A DNA stretch of 64,000 bases from Acidomonas methanolica (GTDB lineage Bacteria; Pseudomonadota; Alphaproteobacteria; Acetobacterales; Acetobacteraceae), in the NCBI RefSeq assembly GCF_004346035.1, contig NZ_SLZN01000001.1, positions 124,001 through 188,000 of the forward strand, in the 5' to 3' direction. Under the pieces are notes generated by a model. The model worked only from the letters and a program-made list of their open reading frames with translations. It searched no databases and was not told where the DNA came from. The position numbers and the translations under genes are program-made. Positions 53,616 through 63,964 of this stretch are shown piece after piece. Each line of letters opens with the position of its first letter. The first letter of the stretch is position 1.

Positions 53616-54926
53616 ATGGACGCCCCTACCAATCTCGATGCCCTCTGGCTGCCCTTCACCGCCAACCGGCAGTTCCGCGCGGCGCCCCGCATGCTCGTCT
53701 CCGCCAAAGGCATGTATTATACCGACGATCAGGGCCATCAGGTGCTGGACGCCTGCGCCGGTCTCTGGTGCGTCAATGCGGGCCATGCACGGCCCAGAAT
53801 CGTCGAGGCCGTGCAGAAGGCCGTCGCGACGCTCGATTTCGCCCCGTCCTTCCAGATGGGGCATCCGCTGGCCTTCGAGGCCGCCAACCGCGTGGCGAGA
53901 CTCGCGCCCGGCAACCTCAACCATGTGTTCTTCTGCAACTCCGGCTCCGAAGCCGGAGATTCAGCGCTGAAGATCGCGCTGGCCTATCATCGCCAGCGCG
54001 GCGACGCCGCCCGCACGAAGCTGATCGGCCGCGAACGCGGCTATCACGGCGTCGGATTCGGCGGCATGTCCGTGGGCGGCATCGCCGGGAACAGAAAACT
54101 TTACGGCAACTTGCTGGGCAATGTCGATCACCTGCCGCACACGCATGACCCCGCGCGCAACGCCTTCTCGCGCGGCCAGCCGGAGCATGGCGCCGAACTG
54201 GCCGACGCGCTCGAACGGATCGTGGCGCTCCACGACGCCTCCACCATCGCCGCCGTCATCGTCGAACCGCTGGCGGGGTCGACCGGCGTCCTGCCCGCGC
54301 CGAAGGGCTATCTCCAGCGCCTGCGCGACATCTGCACGGCCCATGGCATCCTGCTGATCTTCGACGAGGTCATCACCGGGTTCGGCCGCCTTGGCGCCTC
54401 CTTCGCCGCCGAGAAATATGGCGTGGTGCCGGACATCATGACCGTCGCCAAGGGCATCACCAACGGCACGGTCCCGATGGGCGCCGCGATCGTCTCGGAC
54501 ACGGTATTCGACGCCTTCATGCAGGGGCCGCCCGAAGCCATCGACCTGCCGCACGGCTACACCTACTCCGCCCATCCGATCGCCTGCGCCGCCGCCATCG
54601 CGACGCTGGACACCTATGCGGATGAGCATCTCTTCGAGCGCGCCGCCATTCTCGCCCCCTATCTGGAGGAGGCGGTCCACGGACTGCGTGGCCTGCCCCA
54701 TGTGACGGACATCCGCAACGAGGGCCTCGTCGCCGCCGTCGAACTCGAACCCCGCAACGCGCCGACCTCCCGCGCCTATGAGGTGTTCGACCGCGCCTTC
54801 CACAAGGGCGTTCTCGTCCGCTACACCGGCGACACCATCGCCTTCTCCCCGCCGCTGATCGTGGAAAAGGCGGAGATCGACCGGATCGTCGAGACGCTGG
54901 CGGAACTGATCCGCGAGGTGCCCTGA
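53616..54926 (+). CDS. Omega-amino acid (beta-alanine):pyruvate aminotransferase
   Basis: A 436-residue class III PLP aminotransferase. The cofactor lysine is in TVAKGITNGTVPMGAA near residue 287, the PLP-binding Asp in LLIFDEVITGFGRLG near 250 and the phosphate turn in NSGSEAGDSALKIAL near 110; LWLPFTANRQF at the start is typical of the omega-amino acid group (Pfam aminotransferase III; beta-alanine, putrescine and related amine donors). It stands alone, divergent from the MFS gene by 108 bp. The exact amine donor is inferred from family only. Confidence 0.85.
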   Translation: MDAPTNLDALWLPFTANRQFRAAPRMLVSAKGMYYTDDQGHQVLDACAGLWCVNAGHARPRIVEAVQKAVATLDFAPSFQMGHPLAFEAANRVARLAPGNLNHVFFCNSGSEAGDSALKIALAYHRQRGDAARTKLIGRERGYHGVGFGGMSVGGIAGNRKLYGNLLGNVDHLPHTHDPARNAFSRGQPEHGAELADALERIVALHDASTIAAVIVEPLAGSTGVLPAPKGYLQRLRDICTAHGILLIFDEVITGFGRLGASFAAEKYGVVPDIMTVAKGITNGTVPMGAAIVSDTVFDAFMQGPPEAIDLPHGYTYSAHPIACAAAIATLDTYADEHLFERAAILAPYLEEAVHGLRGLPHVTDIRNEGLVAAVELEPRNAPTSRAYEVFDRAFHKGVLVRYTGDTIAFSPPLIVEKAEIDRIVETLAELIREVP

Positions 54927-54978
54927 ACGCAACCCGGCTCCGAACGCAGTCGGGACGAGAGCGCAGCCGGGTCGGCGG

Positions 54979-55377
54979 TCACGTCTCCTCTTCCGGCAGT
55001 CCCGGCCCGCAACGGACCCATGGGAGGCGGCTTTCCACCCCGTCATGCCGGATGGGGCGGAACACCGTCGGGTCGTCCAGCGTGCCGACGGTGAGGGAAA
55101 TGCCTTTCCCGGCATCATAGGCAAAAAAGAGCGGCGACCCGCACCGGCCGCAGAAGCCCCGCGTCGCTGCGGCGGACGACCGATAGACCGAGGGCGGAGC
55201 AACCCCCACCCAGTCCAGATCGGTCTTCTTCACATCGACGAATGCCTCGTATTCCCCGCCGGTCGCCCTGCGGCACATGGTGCAGTGACAGTAGCTCCCG
55301 GCAAGAGTCTCCTCTCCCTCTATCCGATAGCGGACATGCCCGCACAGGCAGCCGCCCTCATGAACGCGTTTCTCCAT
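54979..55377 (-). CDS. GFA-family (glutathione-dependent formaldehyde-activating) zinc protein
   Basis: A 132-residue protein with the GFA/centromere-V zinc fold. The ligands are GGCLCGHVRYRI near residue 8, SYCHCTMCRRATGG near 28 and RGFCGRCGSPLFF near 69, two zinc sites in all. The founding member was proposed to speed S-hydroxymethylglutathione formation, but most members have no known substrate. Start ATG at 55375-55377; a second ATG at 55405 would add ten residues. It is divergent from the NCS1 permease. Confidence 0.84.
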   Translation of the reverse strand: MEKRVHEGGCLCGHVRYRIEGEETLAGSYCHCTMCRRATGGEYEAFVDVKKTDLDWVGVAPPSVYRSSAAATRGFCGRCGSPLFFAYDAGKGISLTVGTLDDPTVFRPIRHDGVESRLPWVRCGPGLPEEET

Positions 55378-55422
55378 CGTTTCGACTTCACCCCGTAACG
55401 AGATCATGTCAGTCTGGCGGGG

Positions 55423-56853
55423 ATGACGACGCAGCCCTTCCTTCCCGACCCCTCGCTTTATAACGAGGATCTGGCGCCGATTCCTCAGGAAAAGCGCGAC
55501 TGGACATGGCTGAACATGGCCACCGTCTGGATGGGCATGGTGCATAATATCGTCGTGTACGAGGCGGCGGCGGGGCTGATGGCCATCGGCTTCTCCGCAT
55601 GGCAATGTCTCGAAATCGTGGCCGTCGCCTATGTCGTGCTGTTCCTCGCGATGGGGCTGAACGCGCGGGCGGGCACGCGGTACGGCATTCCGTTCTGCGT
55701 GCTGATCCGGTCGGCCTTCGGCCCGTCCGGGGCTCAGCTTCCGGTCATATTACGCGGATTCTGCGCGATTTTCTGGTTCTCGGTCCAGGCCTACGCGGCC
55801 ACCCAGGCGGTCGACGCCATTGCCGGCACGATCTGGCCCGTCTGGAAGACGGCGGCGGCGGGCGTCCTCGGCATGCCGCTGCATCGGTGGGGCGCGCTGG
55901 TCGTCGTCTGGCTGCTCCATGCGTGGATCATGAATCACGGCGTCACCCGAATCCGCAATTTCGAACTGATCGCCGGGCCGCTGGTCATCGTCATCGGCGC
56001 GCTCGCGACGGTCTGGGCACTGAAGGTCGGGCACGGGCCGGGGCCGCTTTTCGCCGTGCCGGGGCGGCTGCATGGCTGGAACTTCGCCCTCGCCTTCGCC
56101 GGGGGCGTGACCGGCATGATCGGCATGTGGGCCACCTTCGCCGTCAATATCCCCGATCTCTCGCGCTTCGTGCGTTCGCAGCGCGATCAGGTCATCGGCC
56201 AGGCGATCGGCCTCCCGGTGACGGCGCTGGTGTTCACCCCGATGGCGATCATCACCACCTCAGCCACCGTGCTGCTCTTCGGACGGGCGATCTGGAATCC
56301 GGTCGATCTGCTGCTGACGCTCGACAAACCGCTCGTGACCGTGCTGGGCGGCGGCGTGATCGTGCTGGCCACGCTCTCGGTCAATGTCGTGGCGAACATC
56401 ATGCCCGCCTGTTACGACCTCATCAATCTCTCCCCGGAGAAGCTGAATTTCCACCGCGCCAGCTTCCTGGTGCTCGGCATCGGGCTGCTCTTCGCGCCGT
56501 GGCTCTGGTTCAGCGAGGCGGAAAGCATCTACCGCGTGCTGGACATCATCAGCGGCCTGCTCGGCCCCGTGACCGGGATCATGCTCGCGGATTATTTTAT
56601 CCTCCGCGCCCGGCATCTCGACGTGCCCGATCTCTATCGGCGCGACGGATGCTACGCGGCGTCGAACGGCTGGAATCCCGCCGCCATCGCAGCCTTCCTC
56701 CTCGGCGGCTTCTGCGCCAATCTCGGCCTGGTCTGGCCGCGCGCCGTCTGGATCGGCCATCTGTCCTGGTTCGTCGGGCTGGCGGTGGCGGCCGGGCTTT
56801 ATCTCGAATTCTCGCGCTGGACGGCCCTGGGGAGAAAGCCGCGACAGGTGTGA
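55423..56853 (+). CDS. NCS1-family nucleobase/allantoin-type permease
   Basis: A 476-residue inner-membrane transporter of the nucleobase:cation symporter 1 family, with about twelve membrane segments. The NCS1 signature is visible as NEDLAPIPQEKRDWTWLN before TM1, then VILRGFCAIFWFSVQAYAA near 110 and FAVNIPDLSRFVRSQRDQV near 240. Candidate substrates are cytosine, allantoin, hydantoin or thiamine; none of the usual catabolic genes are beside it. The last 55 bases overlap the end of cdh on the other strand. Confidence 0.87.
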   Translation: MTTQPFLPDPSLYNEDLAPIPQEKRDWTWLNMATVWMGMVHNIVVYEAAAGLMAIGFSAWQCLEIVAVAYVVLFLAMGLNARAGTRYGIPFCVLIRSAFGPSGAQLPVILRGFCAIFWFSVQAYAATQAVDAIAGTIWPVWKTAAAGVLGMPLHRWGALVVVWLLHAWIMNHGVTRIRNFELIAGPLVIVIGALATVWALKVGHGPGPLFAVPGRLHGWNFALAFAGGVTGMIGMWATFAVNIPDLSRFVRSQRDQVIGQAIGLPVTALVFTPMAIITTSATVLLFGRAIWNPVDLLLTLDKPLVTVLGGGVIVLATLSVNVVANIMPACYDLINLSPEKLNFHRASFLVLGIGLLFAPWLWFSEAESIYRVLDIISGLLGPVTGIMLADYFILRARHLDVPDLYRRDGCYAASNGWNPAAIAAFLLGGFCANLGLVWPRAVWIGHLSWFVGLAVAAGLYLEFSRWTALGRKPRQV

Positions 56854-57563
56854 TCCTGCACTTCCTCGCCGGACGCCCGATCGAGCCCCTGCGCCTTGTC
56901 GTCAAGCAGCAGGAACCCTCCCGGCACGGTGACGACGACCAGCGTGTGCAGCCCCATCTCCGCCGGCGTCTCGCTGGCGCCATCCGCCAGCACGAGAAAG
57001 GGCGAGTCGTGCAGATCGGGCAGCAGGATCGCGCGATAGGCGTGTCCCAGCAGAGGCTGAGGCAAGGACGACCAATGAGTGCCGACCGACGGCGCCATCG
57101 CGTCGAGCGCCTCGCGCACGCCCGGACGCAGACAATCGATATGGATGTGAAGCTGGTTCTGCGATCGCCCCTCTTCGGAATTGATCGCCAGCGACAGGCC
57201 GCGATCCGGCACCGCCGCGCCATAGGCTTTCGAAACCAGCCCGCGCGCGGCCCAGGCCTCCGCGAAATAATTCGGCGCATCGGGCGTCAGCACGGCCGGA
57301 CTTTCGATGCCCGTGACCTTCGCCGTCGGAATCAGCAGATATTGTCCCTTCCCCTCAATGCTGTGCAGAAGGGCGTAGCCGTCCTTCGCGTCATAAACAG
57401 CGCAGGGCCGCCCTCCGGACGCGCAGCGCCCATGCACGATCTTCCACAACGCATCGGGATCATGCCCGCGCGTGCGCCATCCCAGACCGAGGCTGAGCAC
57501 GACCACGGCGGCGCAAAGAGCAACGCCCATGCCGAAGAGCGGCCAGCGCCGCCGGCGGCTCAT
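56799..57563 (-). CDS. cdh: CDP-diacylglycerol pyrophosphatase
   Basis: A 254-residue HIT-like membrane-anchored enzyme that cleaves CDP-diacylglycerol to phosphatidate and CMP. One N-terminal membrane anchor (about 7-28, LFGMGVALCAAVVVLSLGL), then a periplasmic domain with LWKIVHGRC, the catalytic histidine run QNQLHIHIDCL near residue 138 and a conserved HAYRAILLPDLHDSPFLVL. Its ATG overlaps the ppx stop (ATGA), so it is coupled to ppx and ppk1. Overlap of 55 bases with the NCS1 gene is unusually long. Confidence 0.9.
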   Translation of the reverse strand: MSRRRRWPLFGMGVALCAAVVVLSLGLGWRTRGHDPDALWKIVHGRCASGGRPCAVYDAKDGYALLHSIEGKGQYLLIPTAKVTGIESPAVLTPDAPNYFAEAWAARGLVSKAYGAAVPDRGLSLAINSEEGRSQNQLHIHIDCLRPGVREALDAMAPSVGTHWSSLPQPLLGHAYRAILLPDLHDSPFLVLADGASETPAEMGLHTLVVVTVPGGFLLLDDKAQGLDRASGEEVQDHTCRGFLPRAVQRENSR

Positions 57564-59071
57564 GCCTCCACCATCGCGACCTGCATGCCAAAGGCAGCCC
57601 CCACCCGCTCCAGCCGCCGCTGCACCACGCCGCCCGCGACACGCCGGTCCTCCGGAGTCAGGACGAGGGTGAGCACGCCGTCCTGTATCTTCAGCCCTGT
57701 GCCCTTCAGCAGCGCCGTCGTGCCGCCGCACAACGTATAGGCCAGACGCAGGGCGAGGCCGAGGCGCAAGGCCGAAACGAGGAGCGAACGGTCCAGCAGA
57801 TAGCGCGAGGGCTCGAATTGCGGGTCGTCGGCATCCGCCTCGTAACGTATGGCGAGCGTCAGCGCGATGAAGGCGCGGGCGACATGGTCGAAGCCGACGC
57901 CATGCATGCGCAGGACGCGCAGATAGGTCTGCACGGCGCGATATTCCGGGTGGTCGTACGCCCCGATATCCGACATGACACAGGCCAGCACGCGCAGCTT
58001 TTCCATCTCCGCCGTCTCGCCATGGAAGAGCGGCGCGGTCCAGGCGATCAGATCGGCCGGAAGGCGCTGACTCCGGCTCAGCCGTCCCGCCATCTCCTCG
58101 GCCAGCGCCGTGCACGGGTCCTGCGCCGCGATGGAGGCGCCGATCTTCCGCATGTACCAACCCTCGCGCAGCCCGTCGACGCTGAAGACGACGCGCCCCG
58201 GATCGGCGCTCTTCAGCAGGGCCTCGAGAACGGTCGCGGAATACGGCACGTCCTCCAGCCGCTTGCGCGATACGCCGGACAATCGCTCCTGCGTGCGCCG
58301 CCCGCTCTTCAGCAGCCAGTTCGTCATCTCCCACGCCTCGGGCGCGGTCATGGAAAAGAGGTGAACGATGTTCAACGGATAATGGGTGCGCATGATCTGC
58401 AAGCGCGCCATGGCGCGGAACGCCCCGCCGACGAGATAGAGGGGTTTGCCGCGCACGGAGGACAGCCACTCCACCCCGGCGAGATCCTCCCTCGCCAGCC
58501 TCGCGGCGGTGGTCTGGTCGCCCTCCGCGCGATCGGCGAGGCGGATCACCCCGAGCTTCAGCGTGCACGCCTCGTGATAGCGCCCGCCCTGCACCCGGAT
58601 CAGTTCGAGCGAGCCGCCGCCGATATCCGCCACCAGGCCGTCCGCTTCGGGAATGCTGCACAGCACGCCGGTCGCGGAATAATCCGCCTCTTCCTCCCCG
58701 GAGATCACGCGGACCGGAACGTCCGGCATCCGTTCCCGCAAGGCGGCCACGAAATCCGGCCCGTTCGCCGCATCCCGCACGGCGGCCGTGGCGATGACCT
58801 CGAACGGATCGGCCTGCATGGATCTGGCGATCGCATGGAAACGGCTCATCACGTCCATGGCCAGCGCCACCCCCTCCTCGTTGAGGCGGCCAGTGCTCTG
58901 AAGCCCTTTGCCGAGACGGAGAATGGCCTTCTCGTTGAAAATGGGAATCGGATTGCGTGTGACTCCCTCGAAGACGACGAGGCGAACCGAATTGGAGCCA
59001 AGATCGACGATCGCCGCGCGCTGGTGCTCGCCGGCCGTCGCGGCGGTCTTCGAGATGTCTTTCGGAGCCAT
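57560..59071 (-). CDS. ppx: Exopolyphosphatase (Ppx/GppA)
   Basis: A 503-residue actin-like phosphatase that removes terminal phosphate from polyphosphate or pppGpp. Motifs: AAIVDLGSNSVRLVVFE near residue 20 (phosphate 1), VISGEEEADYS near 125, LVADIGGGSLELI near 145 (phosphate 2), and a C-terminal HD-like helical domain (about 320-500). ppk1 lies just upstream (7-bp gap), and cdh is coupled after it, so synthesis and breakdown of polyphosphate are co-transcribed. Confidence 0.94.
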   Translation of the reverse strand: MAPKDISKTAATAGEHQRAAIVDLGSNSVRLVVFEGVTRNPIPIFNEKAILRLGKGLQSTGRLNEEGVALAMDVMSRFHAIARSMQADPFEVIATAAVRDAANGPDFVAALRERMPDVPVRVISGEEEADYSATGVLCSIPEADGLVADIGGGSLELIRVQGGRYHEACTLKLGVIRLADRAEGDQTTAARLAREDLAGVEWLSSVRGKPLYLVGGAFRAMARLQIMRTHYPLNIVHLFSMTAPEAWEMTNWLLKSGRRTQERLSGVSRKRLEDVPYSATVLEALLKSADPGRVVFSVDGLREGWYMRKIGASIAAQDPCTALAEEMAGRLSRSQRLPADLIAWTAPLFHGETAEMEKLRVLACVMSDIGAYDHPEYRAVQTYLRVLRMHGVGFDHVARAFIALTLAIRYEADADDPQFEPSRYLLDRSLLVSALRLGLALRLAYTLCGGTTALLKGTGLKIQDGVLTLVLTPEDRRVAGGVVQRRLERVGAAFGMQVAMVEA

Positions 59072-59078
59072 GCCCGCG

Positions 59079-61379
59079 TCAGTCCTCCAGGATACGGTCC
59101 TGCCGGACCTTGTGCGTCATGGCCTGCCCGACGCCTTTGTCGCGAGCCGACGATCCCCGACCGGAAAGCGAGGGATTGTTCATGAAATATTCATGCGTCG
59201 AGAACGGTTTCGCCCCCGGCTGCACGCGCCGCCAGGCGCCGTCCGCATGAAGCGTCCAGCTCTGGAGCGTGTCCTTGAGATTCATGGTCATGATCTGGCC
59301 GAGAATCTGGGCGTGAACCGTCGGGTTGTAGATCGGCACCATGCACTCCACGCGCCAGTCCATGTTGCGGACCATCCAGTCCGCCGAGGCGATGAAGAGC
59401 TTCGCCTCGCGCGACGGCAGGCGATGGCCGTTGCCGAAGGCGAAGATGCGCGCATGTTCGAGAAAACGCCCGACGATGGACCGTATCTCGATATTCTCCG
59501 AGAGCCCCGCCACGCCGGGACGCAGACAGCAGATGCCGCGCACGATCGCCACGATCTTCACCCCGGCGCGCGAGGCCGCGTACAGCGCGTCGATCAGTTC
59601 CGGATCGACGAGACTGTTCATCTTGAGCCAGATCCGCCCCGGCCGCCCCGCTTTCACATGGTCGATCTCGTCGGCGATCAGCTTCAGCAATGTCGGGCGC
59701 AAGGTGATCGGCGCGAAGGCCAGCCCCTCCATCGTCTCCGGCGCGGCATAACCGGTCATGTAGTTGAACAGCCGCGCCGAATCCCGCGTCAGGCGCGGAT
59801 CGCAGGTGAAGAAGGAGAGATCCGTGTAGATCCGCGCGGTGATCGGGTGATAGTTTCCCGTGCCGAAATGCGCATAGGAGCGCATGGAGCCGCCTTCGCG
59901 CCGCACCACCAGGCTCATCTTGGCGTGGGTCTTGAGATTGACGAACCCGAACACAACCTGCACGCCGGCGGCCTCCAGGGCGCGGGCGAGGCGGATATTC
60001 GCCTCCTCGTCGAAGCGCGCGCGCAATTCGACCATCGCGGTGACGGATTTCCCCGCCTCCGCCGCCTCGATCAGCGCGCGGACGATCGGGCTGTCCCGCG
60101 AGGTCCGGTAGAGCGTCTGCTTGATCGCCACGACATTCGGGTCTTGCGCCGCCTGTTTGAGAAACTGCACCACCACGTCGAAACTCTCGAAGGGATGGTG
60201 AACGACGATGTCCTTGGCGCGGATAGCGGCGAAGCAATCCCCGTCGAAATCGAGAATCCGCTGGGGAAAGCGCGGCGTATAGGGCGGGAAGACGAGATCC
60301 GGACGGTCCGAGACGATCATCTGCCGCAGATCGACCACCCCGACCATGTCGGTCTGGACGAACATGTCCTCCTCCGACACGTCGAGCTCTTCCGCGAAAT
60401 CGCGCCCCAGCGCGACGGGCAGCGCCGCATCCATGGCGAGATGGATGCCGACTCCCCTGCGGCGCTGCTTGAGGGCCGTCTCATAGGAACGGACGAGATC
60501 TTCCGCCTCATCCTCGAACTCGACGTCGGAATCCCGGATGACGCGCAGCACGCCGCCCTCGATCACCTCCATGCCTGGGAAGAGACGCCCGACCGACATG
60601 CGGATGATATCCTCCAGCAGGACGAAGCGCGTCGTTCCCGGCGCGTCCGCCGGACGATGACGGAGCCGGACGAAGCGGTTGATCTGGCTGGGCAGAAGAA
60701 TCAACGCGTTCATGCTGAAGGTAGGAATGCCGGGGCGGCCAAGTCTCAACGCCAGGGCGAGGCCGAGATTCGGAATGAACGGCATCGGGTGCGACGGATC
60801 GACGGCGAGCGGGGTGAGGACCGGAAAGATGTGCTCCTCGAAAATCCGGTCGATCTCCTGCCGGTCCGACTCGTCCAGCGTCCCCGGCGCGAGGAGCATG
60901 AGCCCCGCCTCGGCCAGCTCGGCCCGCAGGCCGCGCCAGATCCGCTGCTGTTCCTGCAGGATTTGCGCCAGACCGGCCCGGACCTCCGCCAGTTGCTGCG
61001 CGGGGGTCAGCCCGTCCGCGGCGGGCGCGACCAGACGTTCGCGCACCTGCCCGACCAGACCGGCGACGCGGACGGAATAGAACTCGTCGAGATTGCTCGC
61101 GCTGATGGACAGGAACCTCAGCCGTTCGAGCAAAGGATTACGGCGGTTCTCCGCCTCCTCGATGACGCGACGGTTGAAGTCGAGCCATGACATTTCGCGA
61201 TTGAGGAATCGATGCGGGGAGTGCATCACCTCGTCCGCCGGGCCGATCCAGTTCGCCGCCTGACGCCGCCGGGCGCGCGTCGGATCTCGCTTCGCCACCA
61301 CCTCTTCAGCACGCGCCGCGGCGCTCTCCGCGTTTCTGCCCGCGCCTCTGATCGTCCTCTTTCCCGGCGTTCTCGTCAC
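59079..61379 (-). CDS. ppk1: Polyphosphate kinase 1
   Basis: Ppk1 polymerises the gamma phosphate of ATP into polyphosphate at the membrane. The 766-residue protein shows [19 protein letters not shown] near residue 57 after a basic, variable N terminus, and the autophosphorylated histidine region [20 protein letters not shown] near 460 with the second conserved histidine further on. Length is slightly above the usual 690-740 because of the extra N-terminal 50 residues. The start is GTG at 61377-61379, and an ATG at residue 52 (MHSPHRF) could be used. It opens ppk1-ppx-cdh. The 95 bp to hda hold no gene. Confidence 0.95.
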   Translation of the reverse strand: MTRTPGKRTIRGAGRNAESAAARAEEVVAKRDPTRARRRQAANWIGPADEVMHSPHRFLNREMSWLDFNRRVIEEAENRRNPLLERLRFLSISASNLDEFYSVRVAGLVGQVRERLVAPAADGLTPAQQLAEVRAGLAQILQEQQRIWRGLRAELAEAGLMLLAPGTLDESDRQEIDRIFEEHIFPVLTPLAVDPSHPMPFIPNLGLALALRLGRPGIPTFSMNALILLPSQINRFVRLRHRPADAPGTTRFVLLEDIIRMSVGRLFPGMEVIEGGVLRVIRDSDVEFEDEAEDLVRSYETALKQRRRGVGIHLAMDAALPVALGRDFAEELDVSEEDMFVQTDMVGVVDLRQMIVSDRPDLVFPPYTPRFPQRILDFDGDCFAAIRAKDIVVHHPFESFDVVVQFLKQAAQDPNVVAIKQTLYRTSRDSPIVRALIEAAEAGKSVTAMVELRARFDEEANIRLARALEAAGVQVVFGFVNLKTHAKMSLVVRREGGSMRSYAHFGTGNYHPITARIYTDLSFFTCDPRLTRDSARLFNYMTGYAAPETMEGLAFAPITLRPTLLKLIADEIDHVKAGRPGRIWLKMNSLVDPELIDALYAASRAGVKIVAIVRGICCLRPGVAGLSENIEIRSIVGRFLEHARIFAFGNGHRLPSREAKLFIASADWMVRNMDWRVECMVPIYNPTVHAQILGQIMTMNLKDTLQSWTLHADGAWRRVQPGAKPFSTHEYFMNNPSLSGRGSSARDKGVGQAMTHKVRQDRILED

Positions 61380-61474
61380 TCTCTCTGTCGCTCCTCACTT
61401 CACCGCGCGCACATCACGCCACACCATCCTTGGGCGCCCTTCTGTCTGTCAAACCCCTCTTCCGAAAGAGTCTC

Positions 61475-62191
61475 TCATATTTCTTCCCGGCCGTCAGGAT
61501 GAAGCCGGTCGCCCAGAACCTCGCGGGCCAGCGCGCGCGTGACGGCCTGCCCGCGCGCCAGGGCCGCGCCGTCCAGCCGCTCCACCGCGTCGAGCACGGC
61601 GTCCGCCGTGCGCGGAAGATGGCGCAGGAGCCAATCCATGACGGGTTGCGAAACCACGATCTGACGTTCCGCGAGCAGACGCAGCAGCAGGTTCGCCCGC
61701 AACGCGTCATCCGGGGCGCGAATCCCGATGGCGGTCGTGGCCCGCAGGCGGCTGGCGAGATCGGGCAGATTCACCGCCCTGCGCGCGGGCGGCGCGCGCC
61801 CGGCCAGCAGCAGCGGCCGCCGCTGCTCGCGCGCATGATTCAGGAGATGGAGCAGGACATCCTCGCGGAACGGGCTGTCGAGTCCGTCGACCGCGACGCC
61901 GCCGGGCGGGAGTTCCGTCAGGAACAGCTCCGGCGACAGAAGCCCGGCCTGGACATGGAGCGCGCCCCGGCGCTCCGCCCAGATGCTCAGCAGATGCGTC
62001 TTGCCGCATCCCGCCTCGCCCCAGAGCCAGAGGCGGCGCTCCGGCCACTCGCCCTGCGCCAGCCAGAGACGCGCCTCGGCATTGCTGGCCGAGGCGACGA
62101 AGCGTGACGCCGCATAGTCCCGGCGCAAGGCGAGCGGCAGGGCGAACTGCCCGTCCTTTCGCGTTTCGCCCCCCTCGTCTTTTCCCGCCAT
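61475..62191 (-). CDS. hda: DnaA regulatory inactivator Hda-like protein
   Basis: A 238-residue DnaA-related AAA+ protein without the DNA-binding domain, which with the sliding clamp stimulates ATP hydrolysis by DnaA. The clamp-binding consensus QFALPLAL is at the N terminus (about 15-22), Walker [13 protein letters not shown] near 58, and a sensor region [10 protein letters not shown] near 128 with the family's [10 protein letters not shown]. Most Walker B acids are replaced here (VAVDGLDS), as is common in Hda. Its position between ppk1 and purM is standard in Alphaproteobacteria. Confidence 0.9.
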   Translation of the reverse strand: MAGKDEGGETRKDGQFALPLALRRDYAASRFVASASNAEARLWLAQGEWPERRLWLWGEAGCGKTHLLSIWAERRGALHVQAGLLSPELFLTELPPGGVAVDGLDSPFREDVLLHLLNHAREQRRPLLLAGRAPPARRAVNLPDLASRLRATTAIGIRAPDDALRANLLLRLLAERQIVVSQPVMDWLLRHLPRTADAVLDAVERLDGAALARGQAVTRALAREVLGDRLHPDGREEI

Positions 62192-62289
62192 TTCCCGCTC
62201 CCGACGCGCCGGACGCTTTGCCTTGCACGACTCGTCCCGTTAAGAGAATGCCGATTACACGACGATTCGACGCCAAGCGAGACGACAGC

Positions 62290-63357
62290 ATGACCATGCC
62301 CGATTCCCCAGACCTGTCCGGAGCAAGCTATCGCGAGGCCGGAGTCGATATCGAGGCCGGAGACGCGCTGGTCGAGGCCATCAAGCCCGCCGCCCGCGCG
62401 ACCGACCGTCCCGGCACGATGGGCGGCCTCGGCGGCTTCGGCGCGCTCTTCGACCTGAAAGCCGCGGGATTCACCGATCCGGTTCTCGTGAGCTGCACGG
62501 ACGGCGTCGGCACCAAGCTGATGCTGGCCATCGAAACCGGCCAGCACGATACGGTCGGCGTCGATCTCGTCGCCATGTGCGTCAACGATCTCGTCGTGCA
62601 GGGTGCGCAGCCGCTCTTCTTCCTCGACTATCTCGCCACCGGCAGGCTCGCGGTGGAGGATGCCGCCCGCGTGATCCGGGGCATCGCCGCCGCCTGCCGG
62701 GAAAGCGGCTGCGCGCTCGTCGGCGGAGAGACGGCGGAAATGCCGGGCATGTATGCGCCGGGACATTACGACCTCGCCGGGTTCAGCGTGGGGGCGGCGG
62801 AACGCTCCGCCCTGCTGCCCGCGAAGGTGAGCGAGGGCGACACGCTGATCGCCCTGCCCTCCAGCGGCGTGCATTCCAACGGCTATTCCCTCGTCCGCGC
62901 CATCGCGGCACGCAGCGGCCTCGGCTGGGACGCGCCCGCGCCCTTCGCACCGGGCGAGACGCTGGCGACGGCCCTGCTCCGCCCGACCCGCCTTTATGTC
63001 AGGACCGTACTGGCCCTGCATCACGAAGGATTGCTGCATGGATGCGCCCATATCACCGGCGGCGGCCTGCCGGGCAACCTGCCGCGCGTCCTGCCGGAGG
63101 GGCTGACGGCGATTGTCGACGCCGGATCGTGGCCTGTCCCGCCGGTCTTCGCCTGGCTGGCGCGCACCGGGAACGTCGCGCCCGAGGAAATGCTCAAGGT
63201 GTTCAATTGCGGGATCGGCATGGTGCTGGTCACGCCCGAGCCGGACCGCGTGATGGCGGCGCTCTCGGCCCGCGGCGAGACAGGCCATCGCATCGGGCAC
63301 GTCGCGCGCGGCGTGGAGCCATTCGTCCTGAGCGGCACGCCGGATTTCACGAACTGA
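62290..63357 (+). CDS. purM: Phosphoribosylformylglycinamidine cyclo-ligase
   Basis: PurM closes the imidazole ring to form aminoimidazole ribotide in purine synthesis. The 355-residue protein shows [20 protein letters not shown] at the start, [15 protein letters not shown] (catalytic loop), [29 protein letters not shown] near 115, [11 protein letters not shown] near 155 and [15 protein letters not shown] near 255. ATG at 62290 is chosen; another ATG at 62248 would add 14 residues. purN follows with 1 base between, and the pair is divergent from hda. Confidence 0.95.
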   Translation: MTMPDSPDLSGASYREAGVDIEAGDALVEAIKPAARATDRPGTMGGLGGFGALFDLKAAGFTDPVLVSCTDGVGTKLMLAIETGQHDTVGVDLVAMCVNDLVVQGAQPLFFLDYLATGRLAVEDAARVIRGIAAACRESGCALVGGETAEMPGMYAPGHYDLAGFSVGAAERSALLPAKVSEGDTLIALPSSGVHSNGYSLVRAIAARSGLGWDAPAPFAPGETLATALLRPTRLYVRTVLALHHEGLLHGCAHITGGGLPGNLPRVLPEGLTAIVDAGSWPVPPVFAWLARTGNVAPEEMLKVFNCGIGMVLVTPEPDRVMAALSARGETGHRIGHVARGVEPFVLSGTPDFTN

Positions 63358-63358
63358 C

Positions 63359-63964
63359 ATGACCGCCGGACTCTCCCCCGTGAAACGCCCGATCGCCGTC
63401 CTCATCAGCGGCCGCGGCAGCAACATGCGCGCGCTGATCGCAGCCTGCGCCGATCCCCGCTTTCCTGCCCGGATCGTCGCCGTCCTCAGCAATCGCGAGG
63501 ACGCCCCTGGGCTGCGGACAGCGGAAGAGGCCGGGCTGCACACGGTCTGCATCCCGTCGAAACCCTTCGGCCGCGACCGCGAGGCGCATGAACGCGCGAT
63601 CGATGACGCCCTCCGCGCGGCGGGAACCGAGATCGTCTGCCTCGCGGGATATATGCGGGTTCTGACGCCCTTTCTCGTGGGCGCATGGTCCGGACGGATG
63701 CTGAATATCCATCCGAGCCTCCTCCCCGCCTTTCCCGGCCTGCACACCCATGCCCGCGCCATCGAGTCCGGCGTCGCGGAGCACGGCTGCACCGTGCATC
63801 TGGTGACGGAAGGAGTCGATGAGGGCCCGATCCTGGGTCAGGCGCGCGTCCCGGTCCTGCCCGGCGACACGCCGGAGATCCTCGCCGCGCGCGTGCTGGA
63901 GGAGGAGCACCGACTCTACCCGCATGCCCTCGCCGCGTTCATCGAGGGCCTCGTTTCGGCCTGA
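63359..63964 (+). CDS. purN: Phosphoribosylglycinamide formyltransferase 1
   Basis: PurN transfers formyl from 10-formyltetrahydrofolate to glycinamide ribotide. The 201-residue protein has VLISGRGSNMRALIAAC near residue 14 (phosphate loop), LAGYMRVLTPFLVG near 93, and the catalytic Asn, His and Asp in LNIHPSLLPAFPGLHTH near 116 and HLVTEGVDEGPILGQA near 145. Spacing to purM is 1 base, so both are translated together. The last 36 bases of the window have nothing recognisable. Confidence 0.95.
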   Translation: MTAGLSPVKRPIAVLISGRGSNMRALIAACADPRFPARIVAVLSNREDAPGLRTAEEAGLHTVCIPSKPFGRDREAHERAIDDALRAAGTEIVCLAGYMRVLTPFLVGAWSGRMLNIHPSLLPAFPGLHTHARAIESGVAEHGCTVHLVTEGVDEGPILGQARVPVLPGDTPEILAARVLEEEHRLYPHALAAFIEGLVSA

